Below the pieces are notes generated by a model. That model was not told where the DNA came from. It ran no database searches and was given only the letters and a program-made list of their open reading frames with translations. Shown here one piece after another: positions 1 through 10,056 of a stretch of DNA of 21,058 nt. The position numbers were made by a program, and so were the translations under genes. Numbering within the stretch: position 1 is the stretch's first letter; each line of letters begins with the position of its first letter. The stretch covers positions 232,610-253,667 of the forward strand of contig JAMYWO010000022.1 of assembly GCA_024220525.1 (NCBI GenBank). The letters are read 5' to 3'. Source of the stretch: Cochliopodium minus. Its lineage: Eukaryota > Discosea > Himatismenida > Cochliopodiidae.

Positions 1-92
1 AATAAAAAATAAAAAATAAAAAATAAAAAATAAAAAATAAAAAATAAAAAATAAAGAATAAAAAATAAAAAATAAAATAAAAAATAAAATAA
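1..92. repeat. TAAAAAA heptamer microsatellite, left edge
   Basis: The first ~57 bases are a nearly perfect array of the 7-base unit TAAAAAA, followed by a looser run of the same composition. It lies inside the intron by which the minus-strand ankyrin gene leaves the window. The same unit in the same orientation fills the right edge (20985-21058). It is not telomere-like, because telomeric ends would be in opposite orientation and contain G/C. Confidence 0.95.
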
Positions 93-102
93 ACAATTTT
101 AC

Positions 103-1656
103 AATTAATTAAGTTGGGATTAAAGGAATTTGATTGGCAGAATTTGTGAAAAGGAGTTTCGTGATATCTGTTCTTAATGTTGAAGTCTCCCCCAAATTTA
201 ACTAACAGTTCAAGGAAATCCATTCCTATATTCTTTTTGAGGCAAATGAAATGCAAAGCAGTGTCTCCATTTCTTGTTCTCATGTTCACATCCTAATTTT
301 ATTAATAAAATTTAAATAATTGGAAAAAACGAATCTTTAAAATAAAGAGTGAAAAATAAATAAAAAAATAAATACTATTGTATAAATAAAAAATTCAAAA
401 AAATAAAAAAATAAAAATAATGTTAATTTGATAGAGTAAAAAATAAATAAAAAAAGTAAAAAAGTAAAAAAATTTACACAAAAAACAAAAAATAAAAATA
501 AAAAATAAAATCATAGTCAAAAAAATAAAAAATTGAAAAAAAAAAAGAAACAGCTTTATGGTCGAAAAATTTGAGAATTAAAGAAGGAAGCAAAATTTCA
601 GTTTTCAAGCAAAAATTTTGAAAGGGGGTCTGCTTTAAAGTAGAAACCAAATTGGGATCAGCCTTGTTATCAAGAAAAATCTCCACAAACGTATTGTTGT
701 CAGTACCTGTCATGCATAGGGTGTGGAAGGGCGTTTCTTTAAGTGTTGTGTCTTGTGCGTTTAAGTCGGCTTTGTTTTGGATGAATGCTTCGATGCACAT
801 TCGGGAATATCTCAATATGAATGACGTGTATAAATGTAATGGTGTTTTACCTTGCTCAAAATTTAGATTTATGAGAATTTTTTTTATTGATATTCTTTAA
901 TTTTTTAAATAAATTGTTTTTTAAAAAAATTGTTCTTAAAATTTCGTTTTTTCAAAAAAAAATCAAAAAATTTGTTTTTTAAAAAAAAATGTAAAAAAAA
1001 AATTAAAATAAAACAAAAATATAATTCAAAAAAATTTGAAAAAAAAATTAGTAAAAAAAAAAACCTTCTTCGTTTTTATGGTTAACAAACTCTTTTAGTT
1101 CGTTGATGATGTCACTAGTGAGATGGTAAGTTGCGAGATAGTGCAAGAGAGAGGCATTACGAGCGTTCTTGTAATGTTTGAATCTCCTGATCAGCTCGAG
1201 CATCGTTTGGGTTGTGCTCGTTTCTTGGTAGATTTTGATGAAGGCTTCTTCGTTGTAGATGGGAAACAAATTGAGTTTCACAAAAAAATTGAGGAATTTT
1301 TTAGAGAGGAAACTTCCTCTTCGGATGAGCGCTATATACATTTTATCCCTGCTTATACAATAGATTAGCACGTAATAGAATAGTATGAACAAGATAAAGG
1401 ATGGTGATAAAATGTTGGTGCTTGTGATGATGAATATGGGCAGGATATAGAAGAAATTGGAGTGATAATTCAGCAGGATGATTCCCATCAGTTGATAGAG
1501 GATATTCCATCTGAAGATCAGTGCCACGTAATACACAAAGGAATAGATGTTTCTGCTCGCTATTATTCTTCTATCATGAAAATACCTAATAAAGGGAAAT
1601 AGCAAGATGAATAAATCATATAAAGAATAATCCCCACCAGTGGGATTGATATTCAT
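103..1656 (-). CDS. Membrane-anchored ankyrin-repeat protein, 3' end off the window
   Basis: Three exons are visible: 1656-1065, 850-552 and 292-103. The introns are phase 1 and phase 0 with GT/AG ends, and a third intron (phase 1, donor GTAAAA at 102) runs off the left edge. The first ~110 residues are very hydrophobic, with about four possible membrane segments. From about residue 150 the protein becomes ankyrin repeats with a ~35-residue period (motifs such as KTPLHLY, ETPFHTLC, TALHFIC, ETPFHKFC). Splicing 1065 to 850 restores NEEGKTPLH, a typical repeat start. The ATG at 1656 is the first of the open frame; an inner ATG at 1341 would drop the membrane part, so the start is uncertain. Ankyrin repeats bind proteins; the partner is unknown. 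The missing 3' exons are probably those at 20933-20237 (see findings), giving about 561 residues. Confidence 0.65.
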
Positions 1657-1689
1657 TTTTTTTTTTGTTTTTTTCGAAAATAAAAAAAA

Positions 1690-1885
1690 GAATCTTTGTG
1701 CAAATGAAGAGGTAAACAGACGAAGACAGATGGTTCACTCCTTATCATTCGTTGAGAACCAAAAAATTTCATGAATTCTACTAGCTCCAACATTGGAAAT
1801 AAGGCAAACAAAGTTGGGAGAAAAGGTTAAAACAAGAATTAAAAGGACTGCAAGAACTCAGAAGAAAGATTGAAGATCAATAAAT
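1690..1885. other. Unexplained GC-richer island between two minus-strand genes
   Basis: The spacer 1657-2020 contains a stretch clearly richer in G/C than the usual A/T spacer. On the plus strand, the frame from about 1716 to 1881 reads like a charged, helical protein (WFTPYHSLRTKKFHEFY near the start) but has TAG and TAA codons inside it. On the minus strand a frame is open from about 1814 to 1659, with an ATG at 1793. Neither matches a family I recognise. It could be a decayed gene, a short upstream reading frame of the membrane ankyrin gene, or an untranslated leader. Confidence 0.35.
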
Positions 1886-2020
1886 TCCCTTTTATTGTGC
1901 TGTTTCCTCCAAAAACATTAAAACCGTTGTTGTAAATATTTAGAAGATGCAAATGAGAATTTAATCAAACTTTTTTTTGAATTAATTTTCTAAAATAATT
2001 TTCCTTTAATTTAATAATCT

Positions 2021-3970
2021 TTATTTATCAGCTTGTTGGTGAAGTTTCGTGTAGTGCTCATAACCTTGTATGTCACCTTCATTTTTCAAAAAGAGAGAAT
2101 AGTTGTAGAGTCCATCAGGGTTCCCAAGATCAGCAGACTGTTTGGTCAAAGTCCTTGCCTTCAGATAATTCTCATCACCACCCTCAGACACCAACAAAGA
2201 AGCATAATTGTTCATTCCGTCAGTATCACCAAACACAACAGATTCTTCGTAGAGAAGTTTAGCTCTTTCGATGTTGTCCTTACCACCTTGTTTCTTCAAC
2301 AAAAAAGCATGATTGTTCAAAAATTTTTTTTCGCCAAGTTTGTGCGCTCTTTCGTAGAGGAGGATCGCTTTTTTAAAGTTGCCTTCGTTAGTCAAGAAAA
2401 TGGCATAGTTTTGAATGCCATCAAGATTGTTGAGTTGCGTGGATTGTTCATAAAGTTGTGTTGCCCTCTCCTTGTTTTCTTTTCCGCCCAATTTAACAAG
2501 AAAGAAAGCAAAGTTAGCCATGACGAGAGAGTTGTCAGGATGATGTAGAAGAGCGAGCTCGTATGTTTTTTTGGTTCTTTCGAGATCATACTCTTCTCCG
2601 AAAAGAAGATCAGCAAAAGCAGGAAGACCGTTGGTGTTCCCATATTCGTACGCTTTTTGGTAGAGCTGAACAGCTCTCTCCACATTTTCGTATCCCCCGA
2701 GATTCCCCAAATAATTAGCATAATAATTTAACGCACTCGTGTCTCCCAATTCAATCGCAATGTGATAAAGTTGGACAGCTCTCTCGACGTTCTCATTTCC
2801 ACCTTCCATGATCAACAAAGCAGCTCTGAGGGTCATTGCTCTAGTTTCGCCCAACCAGATCAGTTTTTCACAAATTTGCGCTGCTTTTTCCAAATTGTCC
2901 TTTCCTCCTTTCTCAGCCAAAGTTTTGGCATTCTGAAGCAACTCGACTTTGTCCAAATTGCTTTTTTCTCCCTGAGCTTTCAAAACAAGGGAGATGTGTT
3001 TGATTGCACCAGGATCTCTCACTTTGAGTGCTTGTTCAAAAAGTTTTTGTGCCTTCTCTCTGTATTGCTCTTCATTTTCTTTCATAAGCAAACTGTAATA
3101 ATTGTAGTACGCAGATGTGACGCCTGCGTTGACTGCTTTTTCATAGAGTTCTTTGGTTTTTTCAAAGTTATGTTTCTCTTGTTCGATTTCATAAATAAGA
3201 GCAAGGTATACTATGGACTCATTATTCCCGCTCTCAATAGACTGTTCGAGTAATTTTTTTGCTTTGTAGTTGTCTTTCAAGTTCCCATACTTATCATAAA
3301 GGTATGTGGCGTACTTGTGTAGAGCCTCCGTGTGTCCCAATCCTATCACTTGTTCGTACAGTTGTTTTATTCTCGAGTTGTTTTTTTCTCTTCCCTCGTT
3401 GGTAAGAAAAGTAATGTAAAGATATATCGCCGATTTGTTCCCACCTTGAGATGCTTGCTCGAATAACTTTTTTGCTTCTTCTACTTTCCCTTCTTTCCCT
3501 AATAAATTGGCGTAGTTTGCCATTGAATGTGTGTTTCCCAATTCAACTCCCTCTTTGTATAACTCCTTTGCTCTTTCCGTGTTTTCTTTTCCTCCCAACA
3601 GCTCCAAAACCAAAGCATAGTTGTTTATTCCCTTTTTGTTTCCGAATCCGTAAGATATGTTGTACAGTTTTTTCGCTTCCAGAAGATTTTTTCTTCCACC
3701 TTCTTTTGTATATTTCTCTGCTTTTTCATTCATCATATCTCCTATCATGAATGATGATTCATCTTTTTGATCCTCCACTGCTGATTCATTTTTGATAGTT
3801 GTATAATATCTCTTTTTTTCAAATTTGTTAAATGAGATTTTAAAATGGTAAGGAGCAAATGAATTATGTTTATTCCCTAAAAATGAAAGATTGGAAGAAT
3901 GTATATTCAACCATTTCTTTTTTATTGATGCGAAAATTTTTTTTTTATTGAGCTGCTTTATTGTTTTCAT
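2021..3970 (-). CDS. Sel1-like repeat protein, possible mitochondrial presequence
   Basis: A single uninterrupted exon encodes 649 residues; ATG at 3970 is the first in-frame ATG and the stop is TAA at 2021. From about residue 85 the protein consists of roughly fifteen Sel1/TPR-type helical repeats of ~36 residues, with the pattern A..LYE.A...GNT.A..NYA..L...GG.EN.ERA. These form a superhelical scaffold for protein-protein contacts in the known family. The first ~65 residues are rich in K, S, T, N and aromatic residues, lack acids until late, and end in RYYTT. That resembles a mitochondrial targeting peptide, but this is inference. It is intronless, unlike most of its neighbours. There is no enzymatic domain, so the specific role is unknown. 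Confidence 0.88.
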   Translation of the reverse strand: MKTIKQLNKKKIFASIKKKWLNIHSSNLSFLGNKHNSFAPYHFKISFNKFEKKRYYTTIKNESAVEDQKDESSFMIGDMMNEKAEKYTKEGGRKNLLEAKKLYNISYGFGNKKGINNYALVLELLGGKENTERAKELYKEGVELGNTHSMANYANLLGKEGKVEEAKKLFEQASQGGNKSAIYLYITFLTNEGREKNNSRIKQLYEQVIGLGHTEALHKYATYLYDKYGNLKDNYKAKKLLEQSIESGNNESIVYLALIYEIEQEKHNFEKTKELYEKAVNAGVTSAYYNYYSLLMKENEEQYREKAQKLFEQALKVRDPGAIKHISLVLKAQGEKSNLDKVELLQNAKTLAEKGGKDNLEKAAQICEKLIWLGETRAMTLRAALLIMEGGNENVERAVQLYHIAIELGDTSALNYYANYLGNLGGYENVERAVQLYQKAYEYGNTNGLPAFADLLFGEEYDLERTKKTYELALLHHPDNSLVMANFAFFLVKLGGKENKERATQLYEQSTQLNNLDGIQNYAIFLTNEGNFKKAILLYERAHKLGEKKFLNNHAFLLKKQGGKDNIERAKLLYEESVVFGDTDGMNNYASLLVSEGGDENYLKARTLTKQSADLGNPDGLYNYSLFLKNEGDIQGYEHYTKLHQQADK

Positions 3971-4113
3971 TTTCAAAATTTTTTTATTTTTTTTGTTTAG
4001 TTTAATCTCTATATTGTAGATGTATCTTCTAATTTTGGATTTTCCTTTTATGTATGGAGTTTTGCCATACTTTAAAAAAAAAAATGTTGTAATAAAAAAT
4101 AATTTTTTAATGA

Positions 4114-5215
4114 TTAATATTCATAATCATCGTAATCATCATCGTTGTCTTTGTAGAAATCTCTCTCTTCATCTGAATCGTTAGAGTAGTGTTCATCCTC
4201 GTCATCAGGAGTGGAAGGATAGTCCACTTCATCAGAATCTCCTGGTCCATCATCTTCATTTTTGTAGTAATCACTGTCATCATCATTATCGTTTTCATTT
4301 ATATCCTAAAGGAATTTTAAAAAAAAAAATTAAATTAATTAAATTTTATTTTAATTGTTTTTTTACGTATTCATCCAACGAAAAAGGAGCAATTGGTAAT
4401 TCTTCTTTAATATCAAGATTTGAAGTAGATTCATCGATGATAAAGTAATCGTTGACAAACTCTTCGTGGACAGAAGATTCTATTCTCTCCAACTTGTCGT
4501 CGTTGATGTAGATGTCTTCCCTTTTCTTCTGAGGCAGTTCCATTTCGAATAATTTGAATTCATCTTTGTCTTTTGTGTTTTTTCTGAATGTTTCCACTTT
4601 TTTAATTCTGCTTTGTTTTATTCTTTCCTTTCAAGATTTCAAAAATTTAAAATTAAATTGAATTTTGGCGCCAATTTTTTTATCAAATTAAAATAACGTA
4701 ATAAGAGGCTTGATGATCAATGGATCAGATGATATGAATTCTTTTATATTTATATTCCTCTTTATAGTTTTATATTCAGCTTTATAATCAATATTGTCAC
4801 TTACATATAACTGATCTTTATCATTTTGTTTTCTATTTTGTATTGTTCTATTCAAATCCCTATCTTTCTCGTTGTCGTGCGAGATATTTTCTTTATTATT
4901 CAACATATCGAAGAAATTGGGATCAATTTTTTGATCATCTTTCAAGGATATCACCCTCTTGAACACTTTTAAATTTTGCTTTTTTTTGAGTGGGATAAAT
5001 TCGTTATTATTCTTATTATTATTATTGATGGATAAATCCTTTTGATTCTCTTTATCTTTTTTGAGAGATAGATTTTTGAATAGAGGTTCCATATTCCCAT
5101 CTTCTTCCAAAATGATTTTTTTATATTGCTTCTTAGAATTGTTAAATACTATAAAATCCAAAGGCTCTTCATCTCTTGGTCTTTTGATTTGCACAACGTG
5201 TACTTTATTGTTCAT
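4114..5215 (-). CDS. IWR1: Iwr1/SLC7A6OS-type RNA polymerase II nuclear import factor
   Basis: Three exons, 5215-4698, 4610-4367 and 4305-4114, join in consistent phases (2, then 0) with GT/AG introns and give 317 residues, close to human SLC7A6OS (about 310). The N-terminus has the family signature VVQIKRPRDEEPLD. The middle exon carries EEFVNDYFIIDES, corresponding to the conserved YDIYY-like patch of the Iwr1 domain. The last exon is extremely acidic with SDEVDYPSTPDDEDE, as in the Asp/Glu-rich tail of the family. In yeast Iwr1 carries assembled RNA polymerase II into the nucleus through an N-terminal basic import signal, then is exported. Identification is by motif pattern only. It lies head to head with the zinc finger ankyrin gene across about 425 bases. 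Confidence 0.72.
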
Positions 5216-5640
5216 TTTGAAATCAATTTTTTTTTATTTTTTATTTATATTGTTCAAAAATTGAAAATTCAAACATTCAAGAAAAATTTACTTAAAAAGT
5301 TTTTCATTTATTTGGACAAGAGTTTATGGAAATCTCGACTACGTAACTCTTTACCAATTTTTTTTGATTAAATCTTCATGCTCATCTATCTACTTTACAA
5401 ACAAGGTGAGGAACAACAAAGTACTTTGCTCCGATGACATTGTGAGCTTTTTTTTTTAACACTTGAAAAAAAACTCTTGTGTTTATGGATAAATCACGCA
5501 TTCATAATTTGTCCAAAAGATACAATGGATTTAATTCTTCATTGTAAAAAAAAAAGATAAAAAAATTCAATTTAAATCAAGATCTAAATTTGATTTACTT
5601 TTTTGAAATATTAAAAAATAAAAATAATATAAAATTTGAA
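5216..5640. promoter_or_regulatory. Divergent intergenic region with scattered inverted repeats
   Basis: This spacer separates the Iwr1 gene (minus) from the zinc finger ankyrin gene (plus) and must hold both promoters. Its centre is less A/T-pure than other spacers. It contains a 10-base inverted pair (ACAAGAGTTT at 5317-5326 with AAACTCTTGT at 5471-5480) and a 9-base inverted pair (TTTGGACAA at 5311-5319 with TTGTCCAAA at 5509-5517). GTTTATGGA also recurs as a direct repeat. No promoter motif or RNA gene can be named. Confidence 0.45.
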
Positions 5641-8215
5641 ATGGAAAAGAAAATATTTGAGGAAAAAATAATCAATGAATCAAATACGCTATTATTGGAA
5701 GATAATATGAATGTATTTGGATCAAAAGAGATAGATGAAGCCATAAAAAATAAAGAAAGAGAAAATGCTGTGAATAATGTGTCACAAATAGATTCCCATT
5801 CTTATTCATTCAAAAAGGAGGATGCAAATGACGATGGACTATTCATATTTGGAAATAATAACGATATGGACACTCCAACATCTTCCGAAGAGAAGATATC
5901 TTTTAAATTTGAATTTAAATCCTTCACAACTGAAAATAATGTCTTCATCAGTGAGGATAATCAACCATTCAAATTAGATATCATTCATGAGGAGAAGAAT
6001 ATTGAAATGGGGAATGAGAGAGGAGCATATGGCATTAAAAAAATGAAGCCAAGAAAAAATAATATGAAGGGAGGAATGATTAGGATGAAGAATCAATCAA
6101 CAAAGAAGAATATCAAATCGAAAATCAAATCAACAGAAGAGAAGAATATGATAGAGGATATCTCCAAGATAGAGGAAATAGATGAGAAGGTGCAATGTGA
6201 TTGTCCGAAGCCAGCGAAATACATGATAACGAGAGATAGAAAGATATACAACTGCCAAGATAAGAAATGCGGGTTCTTGTACTGGCAAGTGGTGACAGAG
6301 GAGATAGATGTGAATGAAGAAGATCTCTCGACGTTCAAAAACCAAGAGGATTACTTCCATTTCATAGACACGTACGACGTAAAGAAGAAAAAGGAAATAA
6401 CGTTGAAGAAACTGGTGTATTTTTTGGAGTTCATCCAAATCGACATCAACTCGAAGAATAACAAGGGACACACGTTGTTGGACCTTTCAATTTTGTCACA
6501 ACAAAAAATGAGCATAATAAGTTATTTATTAGAAAACAAAAGTAACGTGAATTTGTTGGACAATCAAAACAACACAGCGTTACATTTAGCGTGTACTTGC
6601 TACAAGTATTCTGTCGACATAATAAAACTTTTGTTAGAAAATAAAAGTGAAGTAAATTCACTGAATAGATTTGAGTTAACACCCCTCCATTTACTATGTC
6701 GAAACGAGCATTACACGCTCGATTTAATTAGTTTCCTCATCGAAAACAAAAGCAACGTCAACAGCCGGACAAGGAATCACTTGACTCCCCTCCACATGGC
6801 TTGCAAGAATGTCGGCGTGACTTTCGAGATGATCAAAACCTTGGTTGATAATAAAGCGGATATTAATTTTTTAAATTTGGAGAACAACTCTCCTTTTCAC
6901 TTTGCTTGTCAAAATAGGTTTGTCACTTTGGATCTCGTCAAGTATTTCGTAGAGAACAGTTGTGACCTGAAAAAATGCAATTCGCAAGGCTTTTCCCCGC
7001 TCCATCTCATCATCACCTCTGGAGAACCTCACTTAGATATCATCAAGTATCTCATCGAAAATAAGTCAGATCTCAACAAAGAGAACGAAGACAAAATGTC
7101 TCCCATCAACTTGTACCTCTCCCAATCCGATATTGTCCTCGATGTCCTTAAATATCTCGTCAAAAATAACTCCGACATTAATTCCCTCAACCATTCGAAC
7201 AAGACCCCTTTGCACTTGCTTTGTGGCAATCAAAAGGTTTCCTATGAAATGGTCGAGTACATGCTCAATGAAAATTGTATGATCAACGCTACTGACTCTG
7301 GTGGTTTCTCCACTCTCCACATTATTAGTAATAACCCTAATTATTCGTACGAAACTATAAAACTGATGGTAAACATTTTTTGAATAAGAAGCTTATGTGA
7401 ATTCTTTAAAAAAAAATTTTTCAAAATTATTTTTGAGCTACAAAAAAGTTTTTTTTGTTTCAAAATTGTTTTTTGTTTAATTTTTCTTTGTTTTAATTAT
7501 TCGGATCATTCATTCATTTTTTTTGTAAAGGTTGAAAAAAAAGGGAATTTGTCCCTTAAAGACAGTAACAAAAACACTCCCTTCCACTTTATGTGTCAAT
7601 CTCCAAAGCTCTACATAGACCACACTTTTTTGAATTTTCTTTTGGACAACAAAGCCAGGTTGGACGAGAGCAACAATTTGAAACTCACTCCCTTTGACAT
7701 CATTAAAACTTTTTTTGATAAAATCACAGAAGAGTTTATCATCACTTTGTTGATCCAAAAAAATTTCATATTTAAAAATGATAACACAAGATTTTCGAGC
7801 AATATTCATCAAGTTTTTGTAGAGTATCGAGCCGGTAAAATAATTTTGTTCGAAAAAAAAATTATTTTTGTTAGCAAAAAAAAAAATAAAATCAACATTT
7901 TAAAAGTTTTCTTTTAAAATTAATTTTAATATTTATGAAAAAAATCAATTTTCATTTATTAAAAATCTATTCTTTTTTTTAACAGGGAAACTGTGGAAAA
8001 TTGAAAGAAATAAATATTTCCCGAGTGAATTCAAGGAAAAAGTTTATACTTTGCTCCTCATTTTTAAGAGAATTTCTAAAGAGTCGTTGAAACAAATTTT
8101 TCCGAAACCTCTCCTCTATCTTATAGTCCAGATGGATTCCAGGCCCATTAGTAAATCGCCCTTATTGGTGTTTAATTCCAATAAAGCCAGAAGATCTGAC
8201 AAAATTACATATTAA
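5641..8215 (+). CDS. GRF-type zinc finger plus ankyrin-repeat protein
   Basis: Three exons, 5641-7368, 7531-7834 and 7986-8215, join in phases 0 and 1 with GT/AG introns to give 753 residues. Residues 1-140 are polar and acidic, probably disordered, and are followed by a Lys/Arg-rich stretch to ~170. At 186-215 lies C-x-C...C-x4-C-GFLYW (Cys186, Cys188, Cys205, Cys210, Trp215), the pattern of zf-GRF fingers, which bind single-stranded nucleic acid in topoisomerase III alpha, APE2 and NEIL3. From ~255 to ~690 run about a dozen ankyrin units of 35 residues (for example TPLHLLC, TPLHMAC). The last exon encodes a conserved-looking tail (LWKIERNKYFPSEF, then FPKPLLYLIV) shared with the other ankyrin gene. 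The start is the first ATG after stops in the A/T leader. Substrate and partners are unknown; the finger suggests a nucleic acid role. Confidence 0.8.
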
Positions 8216-8277
8216 AATAAGTGTTTTTTTTCAAGTTTTTTTTAATAGTTTAAAAATGGAGAATTTTTTAAAAAAAA

Positions 8278-9834
8278 ATGAAATTTAAATTAAAAAAAAA
8301 AATGAAGAATATTATACTCTATTCATTTTTTATATTGGCAATCTCTTTTTCTATTTTTTGCCAAAATTCTAATGTAGGGTATCCCCAAAAAGGATTCAAT
8401 GCCCAAAACAACAAGCATGTCCCCTATCTTGCCAATAAGCCGGCTTCTTCTGTTTATCAATCAGACTCTGGAGTATTTCAGACGATCGTTGCAAATAATG
8501 GAGATATTGTATTTGGATATAATAAACAAGGAAGTTCCATTTTAATCCTCTCTCAAGATTTTAAAGGCAAAATATATTTATTTTTTTTTTTTTTTTTTTA
8601 CGTCGACCTATCAAAGGTTTCTTATGATGTAATTCAAATATGAAAAGAATTTCATTTTTTTGAAAATATATCTAAATAGTGAAACAAAATATTTCATTGA
8701 ACATCAATGAAACAGCAACTTCTGTCGCACTTTCTAGTGACTATTTGTTTGTTGATGTCTCCAATCTCAAATCATCAGGAGAATCAGAATTCTATATCAA
8801 TGCATACAACATAAGTGATTCGTACAAATTTATTTGGACAACAATTTATTTTTCAAGCACAAACAAAATAACCACTTCCAACATTATCTTAGGACTTAAG
8901 AATTTCTTTTATTTTTATTATTACACATCAACAGAATTTGTTCAATTTGGCTTTGATGGTAGTTCTGGGACACAATTGTGGAATTTCACACTTCAAACTA
9001 ACACCTCCCAAAATTATTTTTTCAATAATTTATTAAGTGAAGATTTAAGCCAATTGTACATTTCATATATTGGTACAGGGTAACAAATAAATTCAATTTT
9101 TGAAAAAAAAATTTATTTTTTAAAGGTTCTCTTGCGTTGTTTTAGATGTTTTTAATGGCTTTCTTTTACACAATAATACACTAAGTGGATACTATAAACC
9201 AAGTTATATTCAAACAGCATTATTAGCTGGACTCCTCATTTTCACCTCTTGCGATAATTCTTTGTGTTCTGGTCAATGTAAAAAAAAGATGAAAAAATAA
9301 TCAACTTTTAAAAATTTTTGAAAAGATTATTTAGTTGCATATTTTCAATATACTCAATCAGTTTTGTGGAAAAAATCTTTCAATTCTGTCGATAAAATTG
9401 AAACTTTTTGTGGAAATTCTAAAGATTTATTTGTGGGACTTTACACAGAGTATTTTTTTTATTTTTTTAAAAAGTAAAATTAAACACACGAAAAAAGTTC
9501 AAACCTAGTCTCCATTTCATCCATCAACTCTTTTAATGGTAATACAAACTACAATATCACTGATAATGTCGGAGGATTTATTGATGGCAGCTTAACTGAT
9601 GGAAGTGTCATATTTTCGGGTTCAAAATTATCATCATATAACTTGACTGATGGAAGTAATTTTTTTTTATTGATTTTTACTTGTTTTATTATTTCCCTTT
9701 TTTTTTTTTTTTTGTAAGATCCACTATGGTCTTTCACTATTCCAAACAAAAACGGATACAATGTACAAATCTACCAAGAAAGTTCTTACATCCTTTGTTC
9801 TGATTCTTCAAACCAATGTTCCATTTACAAGTGA
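8278..9834 (+). CDS. Secreted PQQ-like beta-propeller protein
   Basis: Six exons (8278-8566, 8680-9079, 9126-9271, 9326-9449, 9498-9655, 9719-9834) fit together in phase throughout and give 410 residues. Two ATGs compete (8278 and 8302); the second places a clean signal peptide (ILYSFFILAISFSIFC) at the very start. The mature part shows repeated beta-propeller strands of the PQQ/quinoprotein type, such as GFDGSSGTQLWNF, CVVLDVFNGFLLHN, QSVLWKKSF and GNPLWSFTIPN, with Asp-Gly turns followed by Leu-Trp. It has several Asn-x-Ser/Thr sites and Cys residues, consistent with secretion. Such eukaryotic propellers often have no PQQ and serve as binding scaffolds; no catalytic residue can be named. 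The first intron appears to be GC-AG (8567-8679). It begins 62 bases after the ankyrin gene ends and converges with Trm1. Confidence 0.72.
8567..8679 (+). other. Probable GC-AG intron in the beta-propeller gene
   Basis: Exon 1 ends AAAG and is followed by GCAAAATAT. The only acceptor that keeps the next exon open (TAG at 8677-8679) requires a phase-1 donor. Later GT sites in the open frame (at the GTC and GTT codons near 8600-8620) are phase 0 and do not fit. An earlier phase-1 GT inside a GGAAGTTCC context (8534) is possible but would cut out a strand-like peptide (SSILILSQDFK). Confidence 0.55.
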
Positions 9835-10056
9835 AAAAAAAAATAAAAAATTGGAAATAAAAGATAAATTTGATATTGAAATAAAAAATTATAATAATAA
9901 AAAACAAAAACAAAAAAAAAAAATAAATATATAATATTAAAAACAAAAAAAAAAAAATGAAAAACAAAATAAATTTAAAATGAAAAGTAAAAAATTTTAG
10001 GGAAATAAAATCAAATAAAAAATAAATAAAATGTTAAATAAAATCATTTTAATAAT
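9835..10056. other. A-rich convergent spacer
   Basis: This spacer lies between the convergent ends of the beta-propeller and Trm1 genes. It is almost entirely A and T with AATAAA-like hexamers on both strands, which could serve as polyadenylation signals. Nothing else is recognisable. Confidence 0.6.

Noticed and set aside
1-92. Edge TAAAAAA arrays as telomeres
   Set aside because: Both edges carry the same strand orientation and have no G/C; true chromosome ends would show opposite orientation. They also lie inside introns of an ankyrin gene.
1716-1881. Reassignment of TAA and TAG to glutamine
   Set aside because: eS30 ends with TAG exactly at the expected C-terminus, many other genes end with TAA, and long genes such as the Sel1 protein use CAA/CAG for Gln with no internal stops.
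2033-3253. Long plus-strand open frames opposite the Sel1 gene
   Set aside because: They are shadows of the repeated, biased codons on the minus strand and give hydrophobic, low-complexity translations without family motifs.
4107-4298. Met/Thr-rich minus-strand frame overlapping the Iwr1 tail
   Set aside because: It is the wrong frame of the acidic last exon of Iwr1, whose own frame is joined in phase and matches the family tail.
9737-9967. Phe-rich minus-strand frames at 9737-9967, 10411-10680 and 10914-11280
   Set aside because: These are translations of A-rich spacers and introns; only the short parts that coincide with Trm1 exons are coding.
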